Shown in pieces: positions 38,872 to 47,277 of a stretch of 64,000 nucleotides of DNA. The position numbers and the translations under genes were made by a program. Location of the stretch: assembly GCF_006152115.1 (NCBI RefSeq), contig NZ_VDFU01000004.1:62001-126000 (forward strand). Reading direction: 5' to 3'. Numbering within the stretch: the first letter of the stretch is position 1; each line of letters begins with the position of its first letter. The notes beneath the pieces were generated by a model. It saw nothing but the letters and a program-made list of their open reading frames with translations, made no database searches and had not been told where the DNA came from. Source of the DNA: Rubellimicrobium rubrum (lineage in GTDB: Bacteria > Pseudomonadota > Alphaproteobacteria > Rhodobacterales > Rhodobacteraceae).

Positions 38872-40416
38872 CTAGAAGCGCAGATCAAGCGCCCCGCCCG
38901 CGTTGCGCGTGCGTGGGGCGGGGGTGTCGGACAAAGGCAGGACCGAGGTGGCAGCAACGGGACCGGAGGCACCGGCTGCTGCTTCGCTCCCCCGCCGCCC
39001 CGGATGAGACGTCTCGCGGCCAGCCGCCGAATCGCCACCGCCGATGGACACGCCAACCTGGCCAAGCCCTTCCTGCCGCAGTTCCTGACGCAGGGCCTCC
39101 ACATGCCGGCGCATGAGGTCAGCCGTCTCGGGCCGGGCGGCCTCGATGACGATGCGCAATCCGGCCTCGCTCGTCTCCACGCTGAGCCGTAGGTGGCCCA
39201 GCTCTTCGGGCGCGAGGTTGAACTCGGCTCGCCCGCCGCTCCGCAGAACGGGCTGGGCAGCGATCTGGCGGCCGATCCGGCGCACGGTCGGTGCCCCGTC
39301 CGATGGAGCCGACGTCCTGAACTCCCCGGCGTCGGTCGGCCGGACCGTCTGCATCCCAAGCGCCGGATCGTCGCGCGAGGTCGCCTGGTCGGCCCGAGGC
39401 AACCCGCGCTCGCCTCCCGCCTTGTCCGATCCGTCCTGCGAGGCCCCGGCCCTGCGTGCCTCTCCGACGAGCTGCCGGAACGACACTGCTGCCGCCTCGA
39501 CGGTGTTCCCGCGAGCCTCCGCCAACCCCGTGCGCTTTGTCTCGGTCGCCTTGGACCGTCCTGTGTCCGGGGATCGCGGCTCCGGTGAGGGCAGGCCGTC
39601 CGCCCTGGGCATGGCAGGCGCCGGCGGCGATGCGCTGTTCGCCCCTCCCCGAACTGTGGCCAGGGCTCTCGGCTCCGGCATGGGTGGAGGACTGTCCATC
39701 TTGGATATCGCGGCAGCGCCTTCCGCCCCGCTCTGCCCCGCCGCCGCGGCGTAAAGCCTGGCAGCGTCAGGGGTCGCCTCTCGCTTCGATGGGCCAACGC
39801 CCGCTGGCGCCGGTTCATGCATGATCTTGGGCTGCCCGGAGCCGAAAGATCCGTCCGGACCGCCCGGAACCTGCGGACGCGAGGCGACGTCCCCTGCGGG
39901 TGGGGCGCCCACAGCCGTGCCGGGCTTGGCCTCGACCGGCAGCACGGCCCCCGCAGGCTGGGGATCCGGGTCGGACACATCCTCCCCGATCAATCCGCCT
40001 TCGGGCACCGTTGCTGGGGCAGGCGCGACAACGGGCGCGGACCCAGCGGGCATGGCGACATTGGCCAGTACTGCGGAGGACAGACCCGTTTCCTGGCCCG
40101 CGCCCGGAGCACGGGCCGGTGCCCGCGGGGGTGGCTGGACCTCGCTCTGTGGAACGGACGCGCCGAACAGGCCCAGAATCGCCAGCAGACCATCCTGCGG
40201 CTCGGCCTCCTCACCCTCCTCGGGCGGCACGATCTCGGACTCTGGCGGCGCCTCGGCGTCCTGAACGACGGCGGTTCCGCGTGGTGCCGCCTCGGACGGC
40301 GCATCCACCAGCGCGGCAAAGCCCGGCTCCTGCCGGACCGCTCCGCCGTCGCGCGCCGTGACGGGGCGCTGCGGCGAGCCCAAGGCCATGCTGGCCCCGG
40401 CGATTCCGTCTGTCAT
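38872..40416 (-). CDS. fliK: Flagellar hook-length control protein FliK
   Basis: This is a 514-residue protein. A long, low-complexity Pro/Ala/Gly-rich region serves as the ruler. The C-terminal hook domain (about residues 380-465) includes GGRAEFNLAPEELGHLRLSV and RRHVEALRQELRQEGL. FliK switches export from hook to filament. The ATG at 40416 has AAGGGA upstream; an ATG at 40449 would add eleven residues. It forms a unit with flgD and is divergent from the flgJ-type gene. Confidence 0.88.
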   Translation of the reverse strand: MTDGIAGASMALGSPQRPVTARDGGAVRQEPGFAALVDAPSEAAPRGTAVVQDAEAPPESEIVPPEEGEEAEPQDGLLAILGLFGASVPQSEVQPPPRAPARAPGAGQETGLSSAVLANVAMPAGSAPVVAPAPATVPEGGLIGEDVSDPDPQPAGAVLPVEAKPGTAVGAPPAGDVASRPQVPGGPDGSFGSGQPKIMHEPAPAGVGPSKREATPDAARLYAAAAGQSGAEGAAAISKMDSPPPMPEPRALATVRGGANSASPPAPAMPRADGLPSPEPRSPDTGRSKATETKRTGLAEARGNTVEAAAVSFRQLVGEARRAGASQDGSDKAGGERGLPRADQATSRDDPALGMQTVRPTDAGEFRTSAPSDGAPTVRRIGRQIAAQPVLRSGGRAEFNLAPEELGHLRLSVETSEAGLRIVIEAARPETADLMRRHVEALRQELRQEGLGQVGVSIGGGDSAAGRETSHPGRRGSEAAAGASGPVAATSVLPLSDTPAPRTRNAGGALDLRF

Positions 40417-40459
40417 CCGAATCGTCCCTTCTGCAATCGCGGCCAGCATCGCGCGGGAT

Positions 40460-40478
40460 GCTTACGAATCCTTTACGC
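40460..40478. promoter_or_regulatory. CtrA-like motif between fliK and the flgJ-type gene
   Basis: GCTTACGAATCCTTTACGC lies in the divergent gap. It has the same layout (TAA-like half-sites around GAATC) as sites at 45900 and 60878. Matches to TTAA-N7-TTAAC are only partial here. Confidence 0.3.
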
Positions 40479-40519
40479 TCCTGGATGATCCTGCCCGCGA
40501 CCCCGAAGCCGAGGATGCC

Positions 40520-40804
40520 ATGATCACAGCCCTGCCCTCCGCCGGCCCGACCGCCCCGGACGCGACCCGCGACCGAGAGGCCCGCCTGCGCGAAGCCGCG
40601 ATCCAGCTCGAGGCGGGGTTCCTCAAGCAGATGCTGTCCGAGGCGGGCCTGGGCCGCGCCCCCGCTGGCCTCGACGGCGGCGCGGGCGAGGATCAGTTCT
40701 CCTCCTTCCTGCTCGACGCCCAGGCCCGCCGCATGGCCGAGGCGGGGGGAATCGGCCTGGCCGAGTCGCTCTTCGAGGCGCTCAAGGCCCGCGATCATGG
40801 TTGA
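40520..40804 (+). CDS. Rod-binding FlgJ-type protein lacking a muramidase domain
   Basis: This 94-residue protein matches only the N-terminal rod-binding domain of FlgJ: REAAIQLEAGFLKQMLSEAGLG, then DQFSSFLLDAQARRMAEAGGIGLAESLF. In enteric bacteria FlgJ also carries a peptidoglycan hydrolase; here that activity may come from the transglycosylase at 55142-56002. The ATG at 40520 follows GAGGA. Its stop overlaps the next gene. Confidence 0.85.
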   Translation: MITALPSAGPTAPDATRDREARLREAAIQLEAGFLKQMLSEAGLGRAPAGLDGGAGEDQFSSFLLDAQARRMAEAGGIGLAESLFEALKARDHG

Positions 40805-41126
40805 CGCCCCCGCCCTCGCCGCCCTGCTCGAGGAGGAGCGGCGCCTGATTCTCGACGGGAGCTGGGGCGACCTCCAGGCCCTGGCCCAGCACAAGGCCGC
40901 GGGCCTTGACGCGCTCCGACACGCCGAGCCCGAGGAGTTGGCCCCCCTGGCCCGCTCCCTGTCCCGCAACCAGGCGCTGCTCGCCGCCGCGATCGAAGGC
41001 GTGCGCGAGGCGCTGCGCCGCCGCGCCGCCCTCGCCGCCGCGCGCAAGGGCCTCGTGACCTACAACGCCCAAGGCACGCGGGCCGAGGTGCCCGTGGCCC
41101 CCCCACGGATCGAACGCAAGGCCTGA
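40797..41126 (+). CDS. FlgN-like flagellar export chaperone
   Basis: This is a 109-residue, largely helical protein (LAALLEEERRLILDGSWGDLQALAQHKAAGLDAL..., then a second Arg-rich helix). Size, helix layout and position after the flgJ-type gene and before flagellin fit a FlgN-type chaperone for hook-filament junction proteins. The identity rests on fold-like features and context, not on a firm motif. It overlaps the flgJ-type gene by eight bases. Confidence 0.65.
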   Translation: MVDAPALAALLEEERRLILDGSWGDLQALAQHKAAGLDALRHAEPEELAPLARSLSRNQALLAAAIEGVREALRRRAALAAARKGLVTYNAQGTRAEVPVAPPRIERKA

Positions 41127-41144
41127 CCCCTTAAAGGCGACCCA

Positions 41145-41182
41145 CAAGCGCCCGGCGGTGCCAACGCATCGCCGGGCGCTTG
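41145..41182 (+). terminator. Hairpin terminator after the flgN-like gene
   Basis: CAAGCGCCCGGCG (41145-41157) and CGCCGGGCGCTTG (41170-41182) form a perfect 13-bp stem around a 12-base loop. Only a short TTT follows three bases later, so termination may be partial. Confidence 0.55.
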
Positions 41183-41400
41183 GCGTTTCAAGGCCGCCCC
41201 GCGCCACCGTTCTCCACAGTTCATTGAATAAAACTGCAGATAATTCCTTCGCGGCGTTAAGTCCTCCTTCACCGCCACCGGGGCAACGTCCCCTTGCATC
41301 CCAGCGATGGCGCAGGCGGAACGAAGCGTCCCCAGCACAGGTCAGAATGACGAACCCATGCCCGCCCGGCAACGCCAAGGGCGCGGCGTCCCAAAACGTC

Positions 41401-41415
41401 GGCGCAAAACGCGCC
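41401..41415 (+). promoter_or_regulatory. Leader hairpin just upstream of the flagellin ribosome site
   Basis: GGCGC-AAAAC-GCGCC forms a 5-bp stem-loop ending 20 bases before the flagellin ATG. In Caulobacter, FlbT acts on the flagellin leader; this hairpin is a candidate element for the FlbT encoded here, by inference only. Confidence 0.3.
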
Positions 41416-41435
41416 AAGCTATAGGATTACGACTC

Positions 41436-42758
41436 ATGTCGAGCATTCTGACCAACAACGGCGCAATGATCGCGCTGCAGACCCTCAAGGGCATCAACGG
41501 TGCGATGGCTAAAACCCAGAGCCAGATTTCGACCGGCAAGGATGTCGCTAACGCCAAGGACAACGCCGCCGTATGGTCGATCTCTAAAGTCATGGAGTCG
41601 GACGTCGAAGGCTTCAAGAACATCTCGGACAGCCTCGCGCTTGGCCAGTCCACCGTCGCCGTCGCCCGTCAGGCCTCGGAAACCGTGACGGATCTGCTCA
41701 AGCAAATGAAGGGTAAGATCGTTTCGGCCCAAGGTGAGAACGTCGACCGCGGCAAGCTGCAGACCGACGTCGCAGCTCTTCGCGACCAGATCGTTGCCAC
41801 TGTTGGCGCCGCCCAGTTCAACGGCCTGAACCTGCTGTCCAACAAGTCCACGGTCGCCGGGTCAGGTTCGACGAACGTGCTGTCCTCGCTGGATCGTTCG
41901 GCGACCGGCGTGGCAACCTCGAGCATCTCGGCCCTGAAGCAGGATCTCACGCAATCGGCGAGCGCGATTGCAGCGACGGGCGGCACGTTCAACGCCAACG
42001 TCAACACGTCGGCCGTGACGCTGAACGGAACTCAGACGGGCTCGATCAACGTCGGAACCGCGGTATCCGGCGCCTCGCTCAACTTCAACGCGGGCACCGC
42101 CTTCGCGCTCAACGTCTTCGGAACGGACGGCGACAACAGCTCCTTCACGCAGGCCAGCTGGCGGACTTCCGCCGCCGCCGCCTCGACCCAGACCGAAGCT
42201 GCGGCGAACTCGATCCGTTACGTCACCCGCGAGGGCGACACGGCCGCAACTGTTGCCAAGGCGCTGGGCGAAGCCTACGGCCGCTGGGCCGGAGCGAACG
42301 GCCTGTCCACGGATACGCTGAACATCACCGCCAATAACGGGGCGCTGTCCATCACCTCCAAGGTGACCACTGCCAGCGACACGCTGCAGGTCAACCTCGT
42401 CAGCGTGAGCAACACGGCTACCAACACGATTGGCGGCGGCCTCGAAGGGCTTCGTACCGTCGACGTAAGCTCCGCGAGCGGTGCGAAGTCGGGGCTGAAC
42501 GCCATCGAAGGCCTGATCCAGACCGCCGTGGACGCGTCGGCCTCCTTCGGCTCGGTGCAAGGCCGGATCGAGACGCAGTCCAAGTTCATCTCAGGTCTGT
42601 CCGACTCTCTCAAGGCTGGCATCGGCACTCTGGTCGACGCCGACATGGAAGAGACCTCGGCCCGCCTCCAGGCGCTGCAGACCCAACAGCAGCTCGGCGT
42701 GCAGGCGCTGTCGATCGCCAACCAGGCGCCCCAGTCGATCCTGTCGCTCTTCCGCTGA
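41436..42758 (+). CDS. fliC: Flagellin
   Basis: This 440-residue filament subunit has a conserved N-terminal D0/D1 region (MSSILTNNGAMIALQTLKGIN..., with SQISTGKDVANAKDNAA). The Ser/Thr/Asn-rich variable centre covers about residues 145-340. The conserved C-terminal helix ends RLQALQTQQQLGVQALSIANQAPQSILSLFR. The gene uses more A/T-ending codons than its neighbours, as expected for a highly expressed gene. AGGA precedes the ATG. It is followed by flaF and flbT. Confidence 0.95.
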   Translation: MSSILTNNGAMIALQTLKGINGAMAKTQSQISTGKDVANAKDNAAVWSISKVMESDVEGFKNISDSLALGQSTVAVARQASETVTDLLKQMKGKIVSAQGENVDRGKLQTDVAALRDQIVATVGAAQFNGLNLLSNKSTVAGSGSTNVLSSLDRSATGVATSSISALKQDLTQSASAIAATGGTFNANVNTSAVTLNGTQTGSINVGTAVSGASLNFNAGTAFALNVFGTDGDNSSFTQASWRTSAAAASTQTEAAANSIRYVTREGDTAATVAKALGEAYGRWAGANGLSTDTLNITANNGALSITSKVTTASDTLQVNLVSVSNTATNTIGGGLEGLRTVDVSSASGAKSGLNAIEGLIQTAVDASASFGSVQGRIETQSKFISGLSDSLKAGIGTLVDADMEETSARLQALQTQQQLGVQALSIANQAPQSILSLFR

Positions 42759-42767
42759 TGCGGACGG

Positions 42768-42790
42768 CGGAGGCGGCCTTGCCGCCTCCG
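42768..42790 (+). terminator. Hairpin after flagellin
   Basis: CGGAGGCGG (42768-42776) pairs with CCGCCTCCG (42782-42790) over a CCTTG loop. There is no T-run. It may stabilise the flagellin mRNA and reduce read-through to flaF. Confidence 0.5.
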
Positions 42791-42853
42791 TCACCCCCAT
42801 AGACTTCGCGGCAAAGCCCCGAAGGGTCGTCTCAGGTCCCGAAAGGACACCTC

Positions 42854-43249
42854 ATGAACGCCATGCAACAGGCCCGCAATGCCTATGCGGGACCGCAGTC
42901 TCCGATTCGCACGCCGCGCCAGACCGAACACCAAGTCTTTTCGACCGTCACGGCCCGCCTCGCCGCCGCCGCCCAGCGCCCCGAGGACTTTTCCGGCACC
43001 GTCGCCGCCCTGCACGACAACCGCCGTCTTTGGACTTTTGTCGCCGCCCAAGTGGCCGGCAAGGACAACGCCCTCCCCCAGGACCTCCGCGCCCGCCTGT
43101 TCTACCTGGCGGAGTTCACGGACCACCACACCAACCGTGTCCTGAACCGCGAGGCCGACCTCCAGCCCCTTATCGACATCAACACCGCCGTGATGCGTGG
43201 CCTTGGTGCCATGCCCGCCCCGGCCGCCACCCCCAAGGGACCGCAATGA
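42854..43249 (+). CDS. flaF: Flagellar biosynthesis regulator FlaF
   Basis: This 131-residue protein begins MNAMQQARNAYAGPQSPIRTPRQTEHQVF and contains DNRRLWTFVAAQVAGKDNALP and RARLFYLAEFTDHHTNRVL, matching FlaF. FlaF promotes flagellin translation or secretion in alphaproteobacteria, opposing FlbT. The stop overlaps the flbT ATG (ATGA). Confidence 0.9.
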   Translation: MNAMQQARNAYAGPQSPIRTPRQTEHQVFSTVTARLAAAAQRPEDFSGTVAALHDNRRLWTFVAAQVAGKDNALPQDLRARLFYLAEFTDHHTNRVLNREADLQPLIDINTAVMRGLGAMPAPAATPKGPQ

Positions 43250-43665
43250 CCGGCCTCGTCCTCAAGCTGGGGCCCAAGGAGCGGGTCCTCGTCAACGGCG
43301 CGGTGATCGAGAACGGGGACCGCCGCTCCCGCCTCGCCATCCTGACGCCCAACGCCAACATTCTCCGCCTGCGCGACGCGATCCGCCCCGGCGAAGCCAA
43401 CACCCCCGTCCGTCGCGTCTGCTACATCGCGCAGCTCGTCCTGTCGGGCGACGTGCCCGAGGATCAGGCCGGCCTCCAGCTCCTGCGCGGCATCGAGCAG
43501 CTGAGCCAGGCGCTGGTCGACACCGACAGCCGCTCCATCCTGACCGAAGCGACCGACGCGGTCCGCAGCGGCGACTTCTACCGCGCCCTCAAGCGGCTTC
43601 GCGGCCTCCTCCCGCGCGAAGAGCGGCTCCTGGCCTCGGCCCCTGCCCCCTCGCGGCCGTCATGA
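43246..43665 (+). CDS. flbT: Flagellin post-transcriptional regulator FlbT
   Basis: This 139-residue protein begins MTGLVLKLGPKERVLVNGAVIENGDRRSRL and contains RVCYIAQLVLSGD and RSGDFYRALKRLRGLLPRE, typical of FlbT. In Caulobacter, FlbT limits flagellin synthesis through the flagellin mRNA leader. It is coupled to flaF upstream and to the DUF1217 gene downstream by overlapping start and stop codons. Confidence 0.9.
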   Translation: MTGLVLKLGPKERVLVNGAVIENGDRRSRLAILTPNANILRLRDAIRPGEANTPVRRVCYIAQLVLSGDVPEDQAGLQLLRGIEQLSQALVDTDSRSILTEATDAVRSGDFYRALKRLRGLLPREERLLASAPAPSRPS

Positions 43666-44450
43666 CCTACCAACCGGTCCTGCCCCTTGGTGGCTATACC
43701 GGTTGGCGCTATCTCCAACGCACGTTGGACACGCAGCAGGCGTCCTTCAGCAAGAGCGCGCCCGTCCAGCGGGCCACCGAATACTTCAAGGCCAACATCT
43801 CCAAGGCCAAGACGGCCGCCGACCTCGTCGGCGACCGCCGCCTCCTCGAGGTTGCCCTGGGCGCCTTCGGCCTGTCGGACGACGTCAACTCCAAGGCATT
43901 CGTCCAGAAGATCCTGGAAGGCGGCACGATCAAATCGACCGCCCTGGCCAACAAGCTGTCCGACAAGCGCTACGCCGCCCTGGCCTTTGAGTTCGGCTAC
44001 GGCAACCTGGGCGCGCGGACGGGGCTGAGCGGCTTTGCCGACAAGATCATCGCCAAGTACCAGCAGCAGGCCTTTCAGGAGGCCGTAGGCGATCAGAACA
44101 ACGATTTCCGCATGGCGCTGAACCTGTCCGAGGGGATCAAGGACATCACTGGCAAGACCCAGAACACCAATGCCCAATGGTATCTGGTCATGGGCAACGC
44201 ACCCCTGAAGCAGGTCTTCCAGAAAGCGATGGGGCTGCCGGCAAGCCTTTCTGCCATCAACGTGGACAAGCAGCTGACAGCGTTCAAGGACCGGGCGCAG
44301 TCGATCTTTGGCACCACCAAGGTTTCCGACTTTGCCGATCCCGCCAAGCAGGAAAAACTAGTCCGCCTGTTTCTCCTGCGCTCCGAGTCGCAGTCGAGCG
44401 CAGCCAGCCCCGCATCCATGGCACTCCAGCTCTTGGGTGGGGCAGGCTGA
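43662..44450 (+). CDS. DUF1217-domain flagellar-cluster protein
   Basis: This is a 262-residue protein. YFKANISKAKTAADLVGDRRLLEVALGAFGL and KIIAKYQQQAFQEAVGDQNNDFRMALN are features of DUF1217, found almost only in alphaproteobacterial flagellar clusters. No signal peptide or membrane helix is visible. The start overlaps flbT by four bases. A regulatory or secreted role has not been established, and I can only tie it to flagella by context. Confidence 0.8.
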   Translation: MTYQPVLPLGGYTGWRYLQRTLDTQQASFSKSAPVQRATEYFKANISKAKTAADLVGDRRLLEVALGAFGLSDDVNSKAFVQKILEGGTIKSTALANKLSDKRYAALAFEFGYGNLGARTGLSGFADKIIAKYQQQAFQEAVGDQNNDFRMALNLSEGIKDITGKTQNTNAQWYLVMGNAPLKQVFQKAMGLPASLSAINVDKQLTAFKDRAQSIFGTTKVSDFADPAKQEKLVRLFLLRSESQSSAASPASMALQLLGGAG

Positions 44451-44517
44451 TCCAGGGCCGCAGTTGGTCGCGCTTACATCGGCTCCGCGACCACCGGCTT
44501 CCCAACCGTCCGCCGCA

Positions 44518-45864
44518 TCACCGCCCTTCTTTCCGGGCCTGGGGCCGCGCGGGCGCCAGGGCCTGCCGAAGCGCGGCAAAGCTGGCAGCAGGCGCGGTCA
44601 TGCCGCTCGTGGCCAAGAAACGGTCCAGGCCCCCTTGCACGGCCACAGCGGCGTCGATCTCTGGGTCCGAGCCCGCTGCATAGAGGCCAGCCCGGATCAT
44701 CAGGGCCGCCCGATCGTAAGCCCCCAGCAGCGCCCTTGCCTCTCCGATGAGCTGGTTCTCGGTCCGGCTCGCGACGCCTGGAAGCGACCGGGACACGGAA
44801 CGTAGCAGGTCCACCGCCGGGAAACGGCCTCGCTCCGCAATGGCGCGATCCATCACGACATGCCCATCAAGGACGCCGCGCAGCCAATCGGCGACCGGCT
44901 CCTCCATGTCGGAGCCTTGCACCAGGACCGAGTAGATGGCCGTGATATCGCCCTGCTGGTCCGCCCCAGGGCCTGCCCGCTCGCACAAGGCGGCGATGGC
45001 CGGGCCTGTCGAGGCCGGAAACCCGCGCAGCGCGGCAGCCTCCCCTGCGGCGACGGACACCTCGCGGTGCGCTTCCGCGAACCGGGTGACGCTGTCGATC
45101 AGGAGCAGGACCTGCCGACCCTCGTCTCGAAAGTGCTCCGCGACCGCTGTCGCGGCCCAGGCGCAGCGGCGGCGCACCTGCGGCGCACGGTCCGAGGTAG
45201 CCGCTACTACGACGGCCCGGGCCATGCCCTCAGGACCAAGGACATCTTCCACGAAGTGGCGCAGCTCGCGGCCTCGCTCGCCCACAAGGCCGATCACCAC
45301 GACCTCGGCGGCGACGCCACGGGCCAGACCGGCCAGCAGAGTGGATTTGCCCACCCCCGAACCCGCGAAAAGGCCGATCCGCTGCCCACGCGCGAGGGGC
45401 AGGAGCGTGTCGAACACGGCATAGCCGGTGCCGACGCGGGCCCCCATGGCGCGGCGCTGTCCGGCCGGGGGCGGATCGGCCCGGAGCGGTCGGGTCCAGG
45501 CGCCGGGCAGAAGGGGGCGGCCATCCAACGGGCGGCCGTCCGGGTCCACCACCCGCCCGATCCACGACGAATCAGGCGCGAATCCGGGGGCAGGCTCAAG
45601 CCGGACGGGGTCGGCCAGGGACACGCCGTCGGCCGTTCCTTCGGGCAACAGGTGAGTCAGGCCATCCCCGATCCGGATGACCTCGGCCTGGATGGGCGTG
45701 CCATGGCGTGGCATCACCCGGGCTCGGTCGCCAAGGCGCGCCGTCTGCGTCAGGCCCGAGGCCTGTAGTACGCCGCCGCTCGCCCCGGCGACGCGGCCGA
45801 GCGGATGCTCCGCCCGTGCCCGTGCAACTGCGCCACAGATCCTGTCGATGAGGGGGTCGGCCAT
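44518..45864 (-). CDS. fliI: Flagellum-specific ATPase FliI
   Basis: This is a 448-residue F1-beta-like ATPase of the flagellar export gate. Walker A AGSGVGKST lies at residues 167-175, Walker B is QVLLLIDSVTRFAEA, and GLVGERGRELRHFVED contains the conserved Glu. The ATG at 45864 has GGAGG five bases upstream and is preferred to a GTG at 45876. It is divergent from flgB, with a shared control region. Confidence 0.95.
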   Translation of the reverse strand: MADPLIDRICGAVARARAEHPLGRVAGASGGVLQASGLTQTARLGDRARVMPRHGTPIQAEVIRIGDGLTHLLPEGTADGVSLADPVRLEPAPGFAPDSSWIGRVVDPDGRPLDGRPLLPGAWTRPLRADPPPAGQRRAMGARVGTGYAVFDTLLPLARGQRIGLFAGSGVGKSTLLAGLARGVAAEVVVIGLVGERGRELRHFVEDVLGPEGMARAVVVAATSDRAPQVRRRCAWAATAVAEHFRDEGRQVLLLIDSVTRFAEAHREVSVAAGEAAALRGFPASTGPAIAALCERAGPGADQQGDITAIYSVLVQGSDMEEPVADWLRGVLDGHVVMDRAIAERGRFPAVDLLRSVSRSLPGVASRTENQLIGEARALLGAYDRAALMIRAGLYAAGSDPEIDAAVAVQGGLDRFLATSGMTAPAASFAALRQALAPARPQARKEGR

Positions 45865-45899
45865 TCGAGCCTCCACGCTTGCGGGGTTTCATAACCGAT

Positions 45900-45921
45900 C
45901 CTTAGGGAATCGGTCTTAAGG
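45900..45921. promoter_or_regulatory. CtrA-like dyad between fliI and flgB
   Basis: CCTTAGGGAATCGGTCTTAAGG lies in the 88-bp divergent gap, overlapping an inverted repeat ACCGAT-N9-ATCGGT (45894-45914). TCTTAAGGCT (45914-45923) is shared with the fliL/fliF gap. Regulator identity is inferred. Confidence 0.35.
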
Positions 45922-45952
45922 CTTCCTTGCATTGTTCGAGGGAGAAGCCCCG

Positions 45953-46321
45953 ATGTACGAATCTCTGGACGTGATCCGGACATCCGCTGCCATGGCCCGC
46001 CACGCCGGCCGCAGGCAGGCCCTGGCGGCCGTGAACGTCGCCAATGCAGACACGCCGGGCTTTCGCGCCCAGGCTCTGCCCTCGTTCACGCAAACCTTCG
46101 AGGCTCAGGGCCTGCGCGCGACGCGGCCGGGCCATCTGGGCTCTGCCGGTCCTGACGGCGCTCGCGCGTTCGACCAGCCTGGCGAATCATCGCCCAACGG
46201 CAACACCGTGTCCCTTGAAAGCGAGATGTTCGCCTCTGCCGAAGCCACGCGAGAGCAGGGCCGCGCCATCGCCATCTGGCGCCACGCCATCACCGTGCTC
46301 CGCACCTCCCTAGGACGCTGA
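45953..46321 (+). CDS. flgB: Flagellar basal-body rod protein FlgB
   Basis: This 122-residue proximal rod protein has the axial-protein motif NVANADTPGFRAQ near residues 27-39, and VSLESEMFASAEATREQGRA marks the C-terminal helix. It is the first gene of the flgB-flgC-fliE-fliQ-flgF-flgG-flgA-flgH-fliL-like run. Confidence 0.92.
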   Translation: MYESLDVIRTSAAMARHAGRRQALAAVNVANADTPGFRAQALPSFTQTFEAQGLRATRPGHLGSAGPDGARAFDQPGESSPNGNTVSLESEMFASAEATREQGRAIAIWRHAITVLRTSLGR

Positions 46322-46324
46322 ATC

Positions 46325-46708
46325 ATGGCCGAGTTCTCCGACGCCCTCCGCATCACCATGTCCGGCATGCAGGCCCAGGCAACGCGCCTTCGCCTCACCG
46401 CCGAGAACATCGCCAACGCCGAAACGCCCGGCTACCATCGCAAGACCGTCAGCTTCGAGGCCATGGCCGACGGGGCGGGAACCATTGCCACCGGACCCGT
46501 CCGGCTGGACCAGAGCGCGCTGGAGCGCATTCACGACCCGTCCAACCCGCTGGCCGACGCCGATGGCTATGTGGACGGCTCCAACGTCAACCTTCTCCTC
46601 GAGATGACGGACGCCCGCGAGGCGTCCCGCAGCTACGAGGCCAACCTCAAAATGTTCGAGCAGACGCGGAGCATGTCGTCGGCGCTCCTCGATCTTCTCC
46701 GCCGATAG
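46325..46708 (+). CDS. flgC: Flagellar basal-body rod protein FlgC
   Basis: This 127-residue proximal rod protein has the motif LTAENIANAETPGYHRKTVSF and the C-terminal DGSNVNLLLEMTDAREASRSYEANL typical of FlgC. It starts three bases after flgB. Confidence 0.94.
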   Translation: MAEFSDALRITMSGMQAQATRLRLTAENIANAETPGYHRKTVSFEAMADGAGTIATGPVRLDQSALERIHDPSNPLADADGYVDGSNVNLLLEMTDAREASRSYEANLKMFEQTRSMSSALLDLLRR

Positions 46709-46717
46709 GAGTTCAGA

Positions 46718-47008
46718 ATGGATCTCAAGGCCACCCTTTCCCAAGTCGTCAATCATTACGCCTCTGCGCGCCCCGCCACGGCGCCGCAGCCCGGAACCAC
46801 CGGGGGCGTGCTGGGCGACCTCGCCAAGGACTTTGCCGCCACGCTGTCGCGCAGCGAGCAGACCGCGATGGCGACGATGACCGGCGGATCGGACCCGCAT
46901 GCCTTGGTGCAGGCGCTCACCCAGACCGAGCTGGCCGTCGAAACGGCCGTCACGGTCCGCAACAAGGTGGTCGAGGCCTACCAGGAAATCCTGAGGATGC
47001 CCGTCTGA
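46718..47008 (+). CDS. fliE: Flagellar hook-basal body protein FliE
   Basis: This 96-residue protein joins the MS ring to the rod. The C-terminal half, DPHALVQALTQTELAVETAVTVRNKVVEAYQEILRMPV, is the FliE signature. The stop overlaps the fliQ start. Confidence 0.92.
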   Translation: MDLKATLSQVVNHYASARPATAPQPGTTGGVLGDLAKDFAATLSRSEQTAMATMTGGSDPHALVQALTQTELAVETAVTVRNKVVEAYQEILRMPV

Positions 47009-47274
47009 TGTCCGAGGCCGCCTTCTACGACACGCTTCGCCAGGGGCTCTGGACCGCCACGCTGCTGTCGATGCCGATCCTGTCGATCGCGCTGGTCGCG
47101 GGGCTCGCCATCGGCCTTCTGCAGGCGCTCACCTCCGTCCAGGAGCAGACGCTGACCTTCGTGCCGAAGCTGGCGGCCATCGTCGCGGTCTTCTGGATCT
47201 CCATGGGATTCATGACCGAAACGCTCGTGGGCTTCTTTCAGGACACCATCGCACCCGCCATCGAGGGGAGCTGA
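47008..47274 (+). CDS. fliQ: Flagellar export-gate protein FliQ
   Basis: This 88-residue protein has two hydrophobic helices (residues about 14-38 and 50-75). Typical FliQ segments are LVAGLAIGLLQALTSVQEQTLTFVPKL. It forms the export gate with FliP and FliR. It overlaps fliE and is separated from flgF by three bases. Confidence 0.94.
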   Translation: MSEAAFYDTLRQGLWTATLLSMPILSIALVAGLAIGLLQALTSVQEQTLTFVPKLAAIVAVFWISMGFMTETLVGFFQDTIAPAIEGS

Positions 47275-47277
47275 GGC

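Larger units (their letters stand above)
41127..41435 (+). other. 309-bp region upstream of flagellin
   Basis: It contains a strong hairpin (41145-41182) that can end the flgJ-flgN transcript, an AT-rich stretch at 41217-41246 that probably holds the flagellin promoter, and a leader of roughly 180 bases. I could not assign sigma-28, sigma-54 or sigma-70 boxes with confidence. The frame open from 41307 into flagellin is not expected to be coding. Confidence 0.5.
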
